A stretch of DNA of 24,229 nucleotides from Deltaproteobacteria bacterium. GTDB taxonomy: Bacteria > Bdellovibrionota_F > JAHFAK01. The notes under the pieces are model-generated. The model saw only the letters and a program-made list of their open reading frames with translations. It did not search any database and was not told where the DNA came from. A program made the position numbers and the translations under genes. Position 1 is the stretch's first letter, and every line of letters begins with the position of its first letter. Of this stretch, positions 17,645 to 24,229 are shown piece by piece. The stretch is from assembly GCA_023250585.1 (NCBI GenBank), contig JAHFAK010000008.1, positions 12,006 through 36,234 on the forward strand, read 5' to 3'.

Positions 17645-18532
17645 ATGGATGAATTTATTGATATATATGTAACGTATCTAAAAGTAGAAAAAGGACTATC
17701 TCACAATACGATTATATCCTATAGCAACGATCTGATTGAGTTTACTGCCTTTATGGAAAAAAGAAAAATTAAAAACGTAGAAGCAATAGAAAAGAAGGAT
17801 GTCCTCGAATATTCATTATTTCTTTCTCAAAAAAATTCTGGCGCGACAATTACTAGAAAAATCATTGCAGTTCGAAACTTTTTTGAATATTTAGAAAGAG
17901 AAAATCTTGCCAAAAACCAAGCTGTTCAGGATTTGGAGCTCCCAAAAATTTGGAAAAAAATTCCACAAGTTTTAAGTAAAGATGAAATAAAGAAGCTGCT
18001 CGAATCCCCTGATGAAAAGACCTCTCATGGCCTTCGTGATAAAGCAATGTTTGAGTTGGCGTATGCGAGTGGTTTACGTGTTTCAGAGCTTGTTAATTTG
18101 AAAATGGTTCATTGTGATTTTGATCGAGGAATTTTAAAGTTTCCCGGAAAAGGAAATAAAGAACGGCTGGTGCCTGCAAGTCCTCGTGCGATACGAGTTG
18201 TTGAATCCTATATCCATACAGCAAGAATACAGCTTACTCAAAAATATGGAGAAAGTGAGTTTGTCTTTTTAAATAAATTTGGTAAAAATTTAACGCGGCA
18301 AGCTTTTTGGCAGATCCTTCAAGCGCAGATTATAAAGACAGGAATTACGAAAAAAGTTACGCCGCATACTCTTCGTCATAGCTTTGCCACTCATCTACTC
18401 GATAACGGGGCGGATCTTCGCGTCGTTCAAATGCTTTTAGGCCATAAAAATATTTCGACAACCGAGATTTATACTCATGTGAGTAAGGAAAAAATTCAAG
18501 AAATCTACCGACGCTTTCATCCTCGGGCATAA
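17645..18532 (+). CDS. Tyrosine recombinase XerC/XerD
   Basis: The 295-residue product is of typical Xer length. It has an N-terminal SAM-like core-binding domain (about 1-90) and a C-terminal catalytic domain with the full active-site set: R145 in ASGLRVSEL, K172 in GKGNKERLVP, H241 and R244 in HTLRHSFATH, H267 in LLGHKNIS and the nucleophile Y276 in EIYTHV. It resolves chromosome dimers at dif sites. Length and sequence do not separate XerC from XerD. AAAGG stands eight bases upstream of the ATG. I see no phage or integron genes next to it, so a housekeeping role is likely. No dif-like site is evident in the window. Confidence 0.93.
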   Translation: MDEFIDIYVTYLKVEKGLSHNTIISYSNDLIEFTAFMEKRKIKNVEAIEKKDVLEYSLFLSQKNSGATITRKIIAVRNFFEYLERENLAKNQAVQDLELPKIWKKIPQVLSKDEIKKLLESPDEKTSHGLRDKAMFELAYASGLRVSELVNLKMVHCDFDRGILKFPGKGNKERLVPASPRAIRVVESYIHTARIQLTQKYGESEFVFLNKFGKNLTRQAFWQILQAQIIKTGITKKVTPHTLRHSFATHLLDNGADLRVVQMLLGHKNISTTEIYTHVSKEKIQEIYRRFHPRA

Positions 18533-18535
18533 GAA

Positions 18536-18551
18536 TTATGCAATTGCATAA
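18536..18551. repeat. Perfect 16-bp palindrome after xer
   Basis: TTATGCAATTGCATAA begins three bases after the xer stop codon and is followed by TTAATTTT. It could be a weak terminator or a protein-binding site. With no loop it is a poor hairpin. Confidence 0.5.
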
Positions 18552-18638
18552 TTAATTTTGATAGTATGCTTACATTGCAGCGCGAAATTTATTTTTTATT
18601 TTAAGGCGATTTTTTGATGTTTAAGCATGCTTTCTTTG

Positions 18639-18663
18639 TTAACCATCTGTTTTCATTGGTTAA
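18639..18663. repeat. Inverted repeat TTAACCA-N11-TGGTTAA
   Basis: Exact 7-base arms separated by 11 bases, about 150 bases upstream of the gene at 18815, in the AT-rich 282-base gap after xer. The spacing suits a dimeric regulator's operator, but no regulator is identified. Confidence 0.4.
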
Positions 18664-18814
18664 ACACGTTTATAAAATACTTGCAAAACAAAATCAACTT
18701 TGATAGAGTCACTATTAAGATACGGGTCTTAATTTTATTATAGGTAATAAAAAATAAATTTTATATATGGCGTTAGAGTAAAAGGTGGGACAATAACGTC
18801 TCAGGAGGCTTTGC

Positions 18815-19246
18815 ATGGAAACTAAAATGGTAAAAGATGAATGTTTTGACGATCTCATGTATCGGTTTATTATTGAAATTTGGAGTCCTGTGATTGGAGT
18901 CCTGGGTCTTAATGAAGAAGCTCTTAAAACCCTCAGTGATAAGATAATGAAATTTCCTGATCTTTCGAAAGAAAATAAAAGGGCTATTATCGATGTTTTA
19001 AAACTAAAAAGCGATAATTCTACTGATCGTGTTGATCGCAATATCAGCAGAGCATGTGTGCGTGCGCTTGAGAAATTAGAAATTCGATTAACTCATGAAG
19101 AACAATTTTTACAAAAACGGGTTAAGGATTTAGAAGATAAAATAGAAGCATTTCATTCAGCTCACCCAAAAGGTGAAAAAAAGACTTTAGAGAAGAAAGC
19201 TGCCGATGAGCCAGAGGAAAATGTTCGCGTAAATCCCACTTATTAA
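18815..19246 (+). CDS. Coiled-coil-rich cytosolic protein of unknown function
   Basis: The 143-residue product has no signal peptide or membrane segment. Residues about 10-35 are mixed hydrophobic (LMYRFIIEIWSPVIGVLGL). A long helical stretch follows (about 85-115, ALEKLEIRLTHEEQFLQKRV and onward), then a charged tail rich in Lys and Glu. The size and layout recall phasin-like or polymerase-accessory helical proteins, but no motif decides. AGGAGG is placed eight bases before the ATG, one of the best ribosome sites in the window. The last 20 codons overlap the 3' end of the convergent pgpA gene. Confidence 0.65.
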   Translation: METKMVKDECFDDLMYRFIIEIWSPVIGVLGLNEEALKTLSDKIMKFPDLSKENKRAIIDVLKLKSDNSTDRVDRNISRACVRALEKLEIRLTHEEQFLQKRVKDLEDKIEAFHSAHPKGEKKTLEKKAADEPEENVRVNPTY

Positions 19247-19654
19247 ATCATCTCCCATTGTTCCAAATCCACTATGTCTCTTATCTAAAATATTTGCTGG
19301 TGGAATTTTTACAATATCAAAGATCCTAAAAAGAATAAATGCCATCAGTATATTTTTCCAGGTGCAAGGAATAAGAAAAAGACTCACGAGCATTCCTAAT
19401 ACTTCATCGATGACAATGATGCCGTTGTCATGAGTTTGGTAGAAAGCATCTGTTGCATCGCTTGCCCACATACCCAAGAAAAATAGAGCTATAAGACTTA
19501 TGAGATAGATCAGTGGAGATAATTTCGAAAATATGAATACGTAGACAAACAGTGTAGCTGCAGATGCAATGGTTCCAGGAGCAATCGGTATAAATCCTAT
19601 ATAAAAAAAAGTAGCGATAATAATATATGATTTAGAGAGTAAACGCATTTTCAT
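19187..19654 (-). CDS. pgpA: Phosphatidylglycerophosphatase A
   Basis: The 155-residue membrane protein removes phosphate from phosphatidylglycerophosphate in phospholipid synthesis. Motifs in order: IGFIPIAPGTIASA (about 18-31), GMWASDATDAFYQTHD, IVIDEVLGMLVSL (about 80-92), LFRIFDIVKIPPA and FGTMGDDLISGIYAN (about 130-144). These include the metal-binding acidic residues. It starts inside the yraN end (23-base overlap) and is the last gene of the rpsP operon. Its 3' end overlaps a convergent gene by 60 bases. Confidence 0.93.
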   Translation of the reverse strand: MKMRLLSKSYIIIATFFYIGFIPIAPGTIASAATLFVYVFIFSKLSPLIYLISLIALFFLGMWASDATDAFYQTHDNGIIVIDEVLGMLVSLFLIPCTWKNILMAFILFRIFDIVKIPPANILDKRHSGFGTMGDDLISGIYANIFLWLIGSFLL

Positions 19655-19991
19655 AGTACGTAATTTCTGGAATTTTTTTCATAATAATACAAATAACATC
19701 GAATCTAAAGTAATAATTATCAAATTTTTTTTGACTTACATACCATTGTGCTGCATTTGTTATTCGTTTTTGTTTTGCTTGATGAATAAATGAGGCAGGA
19801 TCATCCTCAGCCGACGAACGTGTCTTTACTTCAATAAAATGGATTGTATCTTTTTTTTGTGCAATTATATCAATTTCTCCATATCGGCAATTAAAATTTT
19901 GCTGTAAAATAGTGAATCGATTTTTTGTGAGAAATTTTTGCGCGAGCATTTCTCCCGTATCGCCACTATGTTTCTGTTTTGTTTTAATCAT
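19632..19991 (-). CDS. yraN: YraN family (UPF0102) nuclease-fold protein
   Basis: The 119-residue product has GDTGEMLAQKFL near the N-terminus, then NFNCRYGEIDIIAQKKD and HFIEVKTRSS. The spaced D...E-x-K of the restriction-endonuclease-like fold is therefore intact (GEIDII and EVKTR). The biological role is unsettled; relatives are proposed Holliday-junction-resolvase-like proteins. It overlaps rnhB by four bases (ATGA). The rnhB-yraN pairing is a common bacterial arrangement. Confidence 0.92.
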   Translation of the reverse strand: MIKTKQKHSGDTGEMLAQKFLTKNRFTILQQNFNCRYGEIDIIAQKKDTIHFIEVKTRSSAEDDPASFIHQAKQKRITNAAQWYVSQKKFDNYYFRFDVICIIMKKIPEITYYENAFTL

Positions 19992-20563
19992 AGAGAAATA
20001 TGTTCTTTAACTCCGCGAAATGTTTTTCGGTGAACATCGCTCACCCCATATTTTTTTATACTTTCTTCATGTTCACGTGTGCAGTAGCCTTTATGCGCCT
20101 TAAAATTATATTGAGGATAGAAAGTATCAAGTTCCATCATGAACCTATCGCGATATACTTTTGCAATAATAGATGCACACGAAATAATTGGAACAAGAAA
20201 ATCCCCATCAATAATTGCTTCATGCGATATATCAATATTTAATCTATCTCTACCATCTATCAATACATGATCTGGCTTCGGAGATAAATTATTGATTGCA
20301 ATTTCCATAGCGCGTTTAGAAGCTTGCAAAATATTGATTCTGTCTATTTCGGTATTCGAAACAAGACCGAGCGAAATGGCATCTGCGTGAAGAACAATTT
20401 TATTATAGAGTGATTCTCTTTGCTGAGGAGATAATTTTTTTGAATCGGTAATGCCTGGAATGCTCTCTAAGGTTTCTTGCGTAATAACAACCGCACATGC
20501 AACGACAGGTCCTGCCAGGCAACCTCGTCCTACTTCATCGCAACCAGCAAGCATAATAATCAC
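19988..20563 (-). CDS. rnhB: Ribonuclease HII
   Basis: The 191-residue product cleaves RNA in RNA-DNA hybrids and removes misincorporated ribonucleotides. The four acidic metal ligands are present: D9 and E10 in GCDEVGRGCLAGP, D103 in LIDGRD, and the Asp in ASIIAKVYRDR (about 139). DVHRKTFRGV near the end is also typical. The frame starts at GTG 20563, three bases after the rplS stop. The ATG at 20554 (MLAGCDEVGRG) is an equally good start. No strong Shine-Dalgarno is seen, so translation probably reinitiates from rplS. Confidence 0.96.
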   Translation of the reverse strand: MIIMLAGCDEVGRGCLAGPVVACAVVITQETLESIPGITDSKKLSPQQRESLYNKIVLHADAISLGLVSNTEIDRINILQASKRAMEIAINNLSPKPDHVLIDGRDRLNIDISHEAIIDGDFLVPIISCASIIAKVYRDRFMMELDTFYPQYNFKAHKGYCTREHEESIKKYGVSDVHRKTFRGVKEHISL

Positions 20564-20565
20564 AT

Positions 20566-20931
20566 CTATTCAGCTTTTTGTTGTTGCTCTGTTTCCTTGA
20601 TGCGAGCATTCCTGCCTTGAAGATTGCGTAAGTAATACAGCTTTCCTCGTCGAACTTTTCCTTGCCCAAGAACTTTAATTTTTTCAATTTTTGGTGAATA
20701 GAGAGGAAAAATTCTTTCAACGCCAACACCGTATGATACTTTACGAACGGTAAACGTAGAGCTCGCCCCAGAACGTTGTTTTTTAATAACGAGGCCTTCG
20801 AATACTTGAATACGTTCCTTATCGCCTTCGGTAATTTTAAAATGAACTTGAATGGTATCTCCTGAGCCAAAAGAAGGCAGTGTATCCTTCTTTTCCCCGA
20901 TGAGTTTTTGTTCTATAGTTTTTATCTGCAT
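20566..20931 (-). CDS. rplS: Ribosomal protein bL19
   Basis: The 121-residue product matches bL19: [27 protein letters not shown], the basic [28 protein letters not shown] stretch, and [10 protein letters not shown]. It lies at the 30S-50S interface. AGGGAG, embedded in the last codons of the upstream methyltransferase gene, precedes the ATG by about six bases. The C-terminal tail (ETEQQQKAE) is a short polar extension. Confidence 0.98.
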   Translation of the reverse strand: MQIKTIEQKLIGEKKDTLPSFGSGDTIQVHFKITEGDKERIQVFEGLVIKKQRSGASSTFTVRKVSYGVGVERIFPLYSPKIEKIKVLGQGKVRRGKLYYLRNLQGRNARIKETEQQQKAE

Positions 20932-20933
20932 AA

Positions 20934-21506
20934 CTAACTCCCTTGTCTGTAACTGTAAATTCTATCAACAATAATAGAAGCTGCCGATCTTACCGATAAA
21001 TGATTATAATTGCAAGCTCCTTTAATGGGGGAAAGTACGTAATCAGTCTGTGCCATAAACTCTTCGGTAAGCCCAAAGCCTGTGCCAAACACTAATAATA
21101 TACTTTTCCCGTGCTTGTAAATAAGATTTTTAAGCTCATCTGGGTTTATAGCCTTATTTTGTTCTCGGGCAGTTGTGGTTACTATTAACAAATCTTGATG
21201 ATTCAATCCACATATGGCCTCTTGAGCTTCTTCCAACGTATTTTTAAATGATATCACGGAGAGAGCTTCTTTTCGGTCAGGATTTCTTTCTCCGCCTTTT
21301 CCTTTGGTCCAATAATCCACTAACCGAATGCCTAGCTTCTTTTGGATTTCCAACGGAGAAATAAAAAAGACTTTAGGGATATTGTAAGTTCTCGCGAGCC
21401 GTGCAAAATCATGAATATCTAAATTAGTAAAAGCTGTAGTTACAATTTCTTTGTGCTTGTTATATACGGGATAATGTACAACAGCTAGATAAAGAGATGA
21501 GCTCAT
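20934..21506 (-). CDS. SPOUT-fold RNA methyltransferase (RNA_Me_trans/DUF2168 family)
   Basis: The 190-residue product shows [33 protein letters not shown] at the N-terminus, then [30 protein letters not shown] (trefoil-knot SAM loop) and [24 protein letters not shown] at the end. These are hallmarks of an uncharacterised SAM-dependent SPOUT methyltransferase group. I remember it lying between trmD and rplS in deltaproteobacterial genomes, which makes it a useful lineage hint. It overlaps trmD by four bases. The RNA substrate is unknown. Confidence 0.88.
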   Translation of the reverse strand: MSSSLYLAVVHYPVYNKHKEIVTTAFTNLDIHDFARLARTYNIPKVFFISPLEIQKKLGIRLVDYWTKGKGGERNPDRKEALSVISFKNTLEEAQEAICGLNHQDLLIVTTTAREQNKAINPDELKNLIYKHGKSILLVFGTGFGLTEEFMAQTDYVLSPIKGACNYNHLSVRSAASIIVDRIYSYRQGS

Positions 21507-22201
21507 AATTTTTTCAATAAATCAGGCCGAACTTTTCGAGTTTTCTCAAGTGCTTTTTTTTGTCTCCATTCCTCTATTTTTTTATGATTACCTGATAAAA
21601 GCACTGCTGGAACTTCCATTCCATCGATTTCTCGAGGTTTTGTATATTGAGGAAAGCCAAGGCCTATTGATTGACTAAAAGTCTCATTTGTTTTGCTTTC
21701 TTCATTTCCTAAAACGCCTGGAATGAATCTCGATACTGCTTCAATAAGAACCGCCGCCGCAATCTCGCCTCCACTTAAAATATAATCACCGATTGAAATT
21801 TCCTCATCAACATACTGATCAATAACACGCTGGTCGATTCCTTCGTATCGGCCACAAATAAGGATAATTTCTTTTTTCGATGCAAGTTTTTTAGCTTTAG
21901 CTTGAGTTAGCGGTTTTCCTTGCGGAGAAAGATACGTCACATATGAGTGTACAGTTTTTTTTTGTTCAATTGCTTTAAAGAGAGGCTCGGGCATAAGAAC
22001 CATGCCAGGGCCTCCACCGAAAGGTGTATCATCAATTTGTTTATATTTATTCTTGCTAAAATCCCTCACGTTAGTAATGGAGATATCTATAAGTTGATTT
22101 TTAAGAGCTCTCTTTAAAACTCCATGGTTAAAAATTGAGTCAAAAAAATTTGGAAAGATAGTAATAATATTAAAGTGTAAAGTCTTCGGTGTCTTTTGCA
22201 T
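21503..22201 (-). CDS. trmD: tRNA (guanine-N1-)-methyltransferase TrmD
   Basis: The product methylates G37 of tRNAs reading CNN codons, preventing +1 frameshifts. It shows FNIITIFPNFFDSIF, DDTPFGGGPGMVL, the knot residues ICGRYEGIDQRV and ISIGDYILSGGE, and IPGVLGNEES. The usual start position is ATG 22201 (MQKTPKTLHFNIITIFP). The frame is open to 22222, but that would extend further into rimM. Even from 22201 the gene overlaps rimM by 32 bases, an unusually long overlap. No Shine-Dalgarno sequence is apparent. Confidence 0.96.
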   Translation of the reverse strand: MQKTPKTLHFNIITIFPNFFDSIFNHGVLKRALKNQLIDISITNVRDFSKNKYKQIDDTPFGGGPGMVLMPEPLFKAIEQKKTVHSYVTYLSPQGKPLTQAKAKKLASKKEIILICGRYEGIDQRVIDQYVDEEISIGDYILSGGEIAAAVLIEAVSRFIPGVLGNEESKTNETFSQSIGLGFPQYTKPREIDGMEVPAVLLSGNHKKIEEWRQKKALEKTRKVRPDLLKKL

Positions 22202-22667
22202 AAATAATTTTTTGTTCAGCATCTACTTTGACTATAAATTCTTTGTTATACGGAATTAAACATTCGTGTTTATTGTTCTGTCTAATAACAAGAATGTCCC
22301 CCGCTCCAAGGTTAATAATATGTTCTACGATTCCAATTGGCATATCTTTATCCATAACGGTAAAATCAATGAGATCTGCCAGAATATGTTCTTCTTCTTG
22401 AAGAAGGATATCTCCCCGTAAAATAAATATGCTTTGTCCTTTGAGTTTTTCTGCCTCATCGATTGAATAAACTGTATCGAAAAAAATATAAAAGAAATCT
22501 TTATGTTGAGTAATTTTTTGAATAGTGTACTTTTTGGTATTACAATAAAGAATTGTTCCTGGTCTGAGAAGAGGAGAAAGAGGATTATAGACCTTTACTT
22601 TGAGCTCGCCTTTTAAGCCACGTGTATTAATTATTTCGCCAAATAATACAAAAGAATTTTTTTTCAA
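22170..22667 (-). CDS. rimM: Ribosome maturation factor RimM
   Basis: The 165-residue product has the N-terminal RimM barrel (GEIINTRGLKGELKVKVYNPLSP, shortened as INTRGLKGELKVKVY) and a C-terminal PRC-barrel-like part (DFTVMDKDMPIGIVEHIINLGAGDILVI, then LIPYNKEFIVKVD). It helps assemble the 30S head. The start is TTG (22667), three bases from the khpA stop, without a strong ribosome site, so reinitiation is likely. Confidence 0.93.
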   Translation of the reverse strand: MKKNSFVLFGEIINTRGLKGELKVKVYNPLSPLLRPGTILYCNTKKYTIQKITQHKDFFYIFFDTVYSIDEAEKLKGQSIFILRGDILLQEEEHILADLIDFTVMDKDMPIGIVEHIINLGAGDILVIRQNNKHECLIPYNKEFIVKVDAEQKIIYAKDTEDFTL

Positions 22668-22668
22668 T

Positions 22669-22899
22669 TTATTCGATGATTTCGAGTACGGTTCTTTTAT
22701 TAATTTTTGTTGAAGCAGCGCTCAGTATTGTGCGCATTGCTTGCGCTGTTCTTCCCTGCTTACCAATTACTTTGCCGAGATCTGATTTCGATACTTTAAG
22801 TTCAATTACTGATGTCTGCTCCCCTGAAACTTCTGAAACAGATACCTCATCTGGATTATCAACTAATGCCTTTGCAATGTAACTTACTAATTCTTTCAT
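22669..22899 (-). CDS. khpA: KH-domain RNA-binding protein KhpA
   Basis: The 76-residue product is a single KH domain with the [16 protein letters not shown] (GxxG-type loop GKQG, about 46-49) RNA-binding segment, ending in [10 protein letters not shown]. It lies in its standard place between rpsP and rimM, 24 bases downstream of rpsP. GGAGG precedes the ATG. Confidence 0.95.
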   Translation of the reverse strand: MKELVSYIAKALVDNPDEVSVSEVSGEQTSVIELKVSKSDLGKVIGKQGRTAQAMRTILSAASTKINKRTVLEIIE

Positions 22900-22923
22900 T
22901 GGAGCCTCCGCTATGAGTAGTAA

Positions 22924-23169
22924 TTATTTATTGTAAAATCCGTTTTTCTTCAATAAACTATACACAGTTTCTGATGGCTGGGCGCCATTTGTAATCCATT
23001 TTTGAATTTTATCTTTCTCAAGATGCACTTCTGCGGGATTTTTATTTGGATTATATCTTCCAACAATTTCAATAAATTTTCCATCTCGTGGGTTACGAGA
23101 ATCGGTTGCTACAATACGATAAAGCGGCTGAATTTTTTTCCCATACCGCGTAAGTCTCAATTTTACCAT
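22924..23169 (-). CDS. rpsP: Ribosomal protein bS16
   Basis: The 81-residue product matches bS16: MVKLRLTRYGKKIQPLYRIV, then VATDSRNPRDGKFIEIVGRYNP and ITNGAQPSETVYSLLKKNG. It is the first gene of the translation/RNA operon that continues down to pgpA at 19187. AAGGA stands about eight bases before the ATG, and a promoter is visible 39-67 bases upstream. Confidence 0.98.
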   Translation of the reverse strand: MVKLRLTRYGKKIQPLYRIVATDSRNPRDGKFIEIVGRYNPNKNPAEVHLEKDKIQKWITNGAQPSETVYSLLKKNGFYNK

Positions 23170-23207
23170 AATCGATATCCTTGTATAATTTATGTGCCAA
23201 AGTGGCT

Positions 23208-23236
23208 TTTTTAGATGATTTGCGCATAGTTGTCAA
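23208..23236 (-). promoter_or_regulatory. Promoter of the rpsP operon
   Basis: On the minus strand a consensus TTGACA (23236-23231) is followed after exactly 17 bases by TAAAAA (23213-23208). It lies between the esterase stop (23256) and rpsP. Confidence 0.6.
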
Positions 23237-23255
23237 GCACTAAGCTAGGCTTAAA

Positions 23256-24229
23256 CTATTGAACGTTTACATAACTGCTCGATTTTTTTCTTTTTGTATG
23301 AGTATAACGAAAAGAATCATTAACTCTAGGACCTGGAAAATGTGTCCTTGCAAAACCATCAAATGCTTCACTCCAAGATACTTCATTATGACCAGCTCCC
23401 TCAACCCAAGCACGATGAAAGTATCCATTATTTCCCCATGTCGTTGCTTGAAGCCTTGCGATCATTTCTAACGTTAAATCAGTGCCATCAGATTCATCTC
23501 GATGTTGAGGGTTACGGACTCCTCCGACATATATATATAATTTGCCCTGAGGTTCTTTAATATAAGGATACAGTCGTGATTCTAGGTCTTTTTCACTAAG
23601 CTCATATTTCTCGAGTGCTTCACGGTTACCCTGTCGTTCTTCGTCTCGTAGCGAATCGGGAATCGCTAAAGCCCATAAAGCAGGGGAGAAAACTCCCGCT
23701 ATTCCAAATATATGAGGGAAGTCCATTCCTATCCAAAAAGCGAGGTTTCCTCCCAAAGAAGACCCTAGGATTGCGATATTCTCTGCCCCATCTTGTATCC
23801 TTAAGTTTTGATTTAAAAATGGCATGATATCGTTGATAATATAATTTACAAACTCTTGTCCTTTCCCTTTTGGATCAGGAGGAGGGAGATCTTCATCAAA
23901 TCTTTCTGATCCATGTGGAATGGCAACAATGATAATTGGTTCTATTATTTGTTTTTCAATGAGCGCTTCTGCTTGAAGGTTTAGTTGCCATCCGTGCCAT
24001 CCACCAAGTCCACAATCAGGATCGTCCCAGGTATTTTGTCCGTCGAAAGCAAGAAGTATTCTAAACTTCTTTTTTGGTTCTTTAAAATATTGAGGTGGAA
24101 GATATACAGAAACAGCTCTCTCTTCAATAGGATTTTTCGGTGAAGGTTTAATAGTAAAACGGGATTGATAGACTCCCTGCCCCCATCGTTTTCCAAGGTC
24201 TTTAAGAGAAACAAAGTTTGTACGAAAAA
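23256..24229 (-). CDS. Alpha/beta-hydrolase esterase (enterochelin-esterase-like), 5' truncated by the window edge
   Basis: The reading frame is open from the stop at 23256 to the end of the window, about 324 codons, so the start lies outside. The ATG at 23825 is internal. Read in full it shows VYLPPQYFKEP, ILLAFDGQNTWDD, IVAIPHGSERFDED, the nucleophile elbow in ILGSSLGGNLAF (GSSLGG), GVFSPALWALAIP, LYIYVGGVRNPQHRDESDG (acid region) and GAGHNEVSW (catalytic His). This is the esterase-D/enterochelin-esterase-like family, often exported. The substrate is not deducible. A short basic/polar tail (TKRKKSSSYVNVQ) ends the protein. Confidence 0.88.
   Translation of the reverse strand, partial: FRTNFVSLKDLGKRWGQGVYQSRFTIKPSPKNPIEERAVSVYLPPQYFKEPKKKFRILLAFDGQNTWDDPDCGLGGWHGWQLNLQAEALIEKQIIEPIIIVAIPHGSERFDEDLPPPDPKGKGQEFVNYIINDIMPFLNQNLRIQDGAENIAILGSSLGGNLAFWIGMDFPHIFGIAGVFSPALWALAIPDSLRDEERQGNREALEKYELSEKDLESRLYPYIKEPQGKLYIYVGGVRNPQHRDESDGTDLTLEMIARLQATTWGNNGYFHRAWVEGAGHNEVSWSEAFDGFARTHFPGPRVNDSFRYTHTKRKKSSSYVNVQ

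Noticed and set aside
17645-18532. Xer gene as an integron or phage integrase
   Set aside because: Length and motifs are of the housekeeping Xer type, with no phage genes, attC array or tRNA target nearby.
23981-24214. Separate minus-strand ORF of 77 codons
   Set aside because: It lies in a different frame within the truncated esterase, whose own frame is open through this stretch and carries conserved motifs.

Overview
This is an AT-rich bacterial chromosomal window of mostly housekeeping genes, with accessory pieces and several foldback repeats. The gene order rpsP-khpA-rimM-trmD-SPOUT methyltransferase-rplS-rnhB-yraN (minus strand, 23169 to 19632) is one I associate from memory with deltaproteobacterial-type lineages. 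Signal peptides, a DUF1343/NamZ-like muramidase and a CcsA-type cytochrome c maturation protein fit a Gram-negative relative of that group. The taxonomic placement is an inference.

Layout. 51-1220 (+) is a NamZ-like muramidase, followed by a 113-bp foldback repeat and then a small-protein/nucleotidyltransferase pair (1436-2057, +). From 10135 down to 2071 everything is on the minus strand. It reads groES-groEL with a terminator, an M16 peptidase, a second copy of the foldback family, a NifS/IscS cysteine desulfurase, then a cobalamin riboswitch leading into a surface/secreted two-gene unit and ccsA. 10280-11637 (+) is a small membrane protein plus an SO_0444/ArsP-type metal permease, converging with an RNHCP zinc protein. 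CorA follows (11958-13022), then a 363-bp gene-free stretch of REP-like inverted repeats. The operon at 13386-16755 holds the cobalamin adenosyltransferase pduO, a flavin reductase-like gene, a secreted protein and eno. Next come a secreted unknown (-), a small cysteine-rich ORF (-), xerC/D (+), a coiled-coil unknown (+) and the long minus-strand translation/RNA operon. A 5'-truncated esterase reaches the window edge.

The parts link in two ways. First, vitamin B12 recurs. A compact cobalamin riboswitch sits directly before two uncharacterised exported proteins, one with a DUF4430-like (transcobalamin C-domain-like) fold. Elsewhere the adenosyltransferase is translationally coupled to a flavodoxin-like reductase that could supply cob(I)alamin. 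Together they suggest a B12-scavenging and activating lifestyle. Second, at least three kinds of foldback DNA occur between genes. Two copies of one family share a ~40-bp centre and have ~37-bp arms whose sequences differ between copies yet stay self-complementary within each copy. I rate these two themes as the most worthwhile for follow-up.
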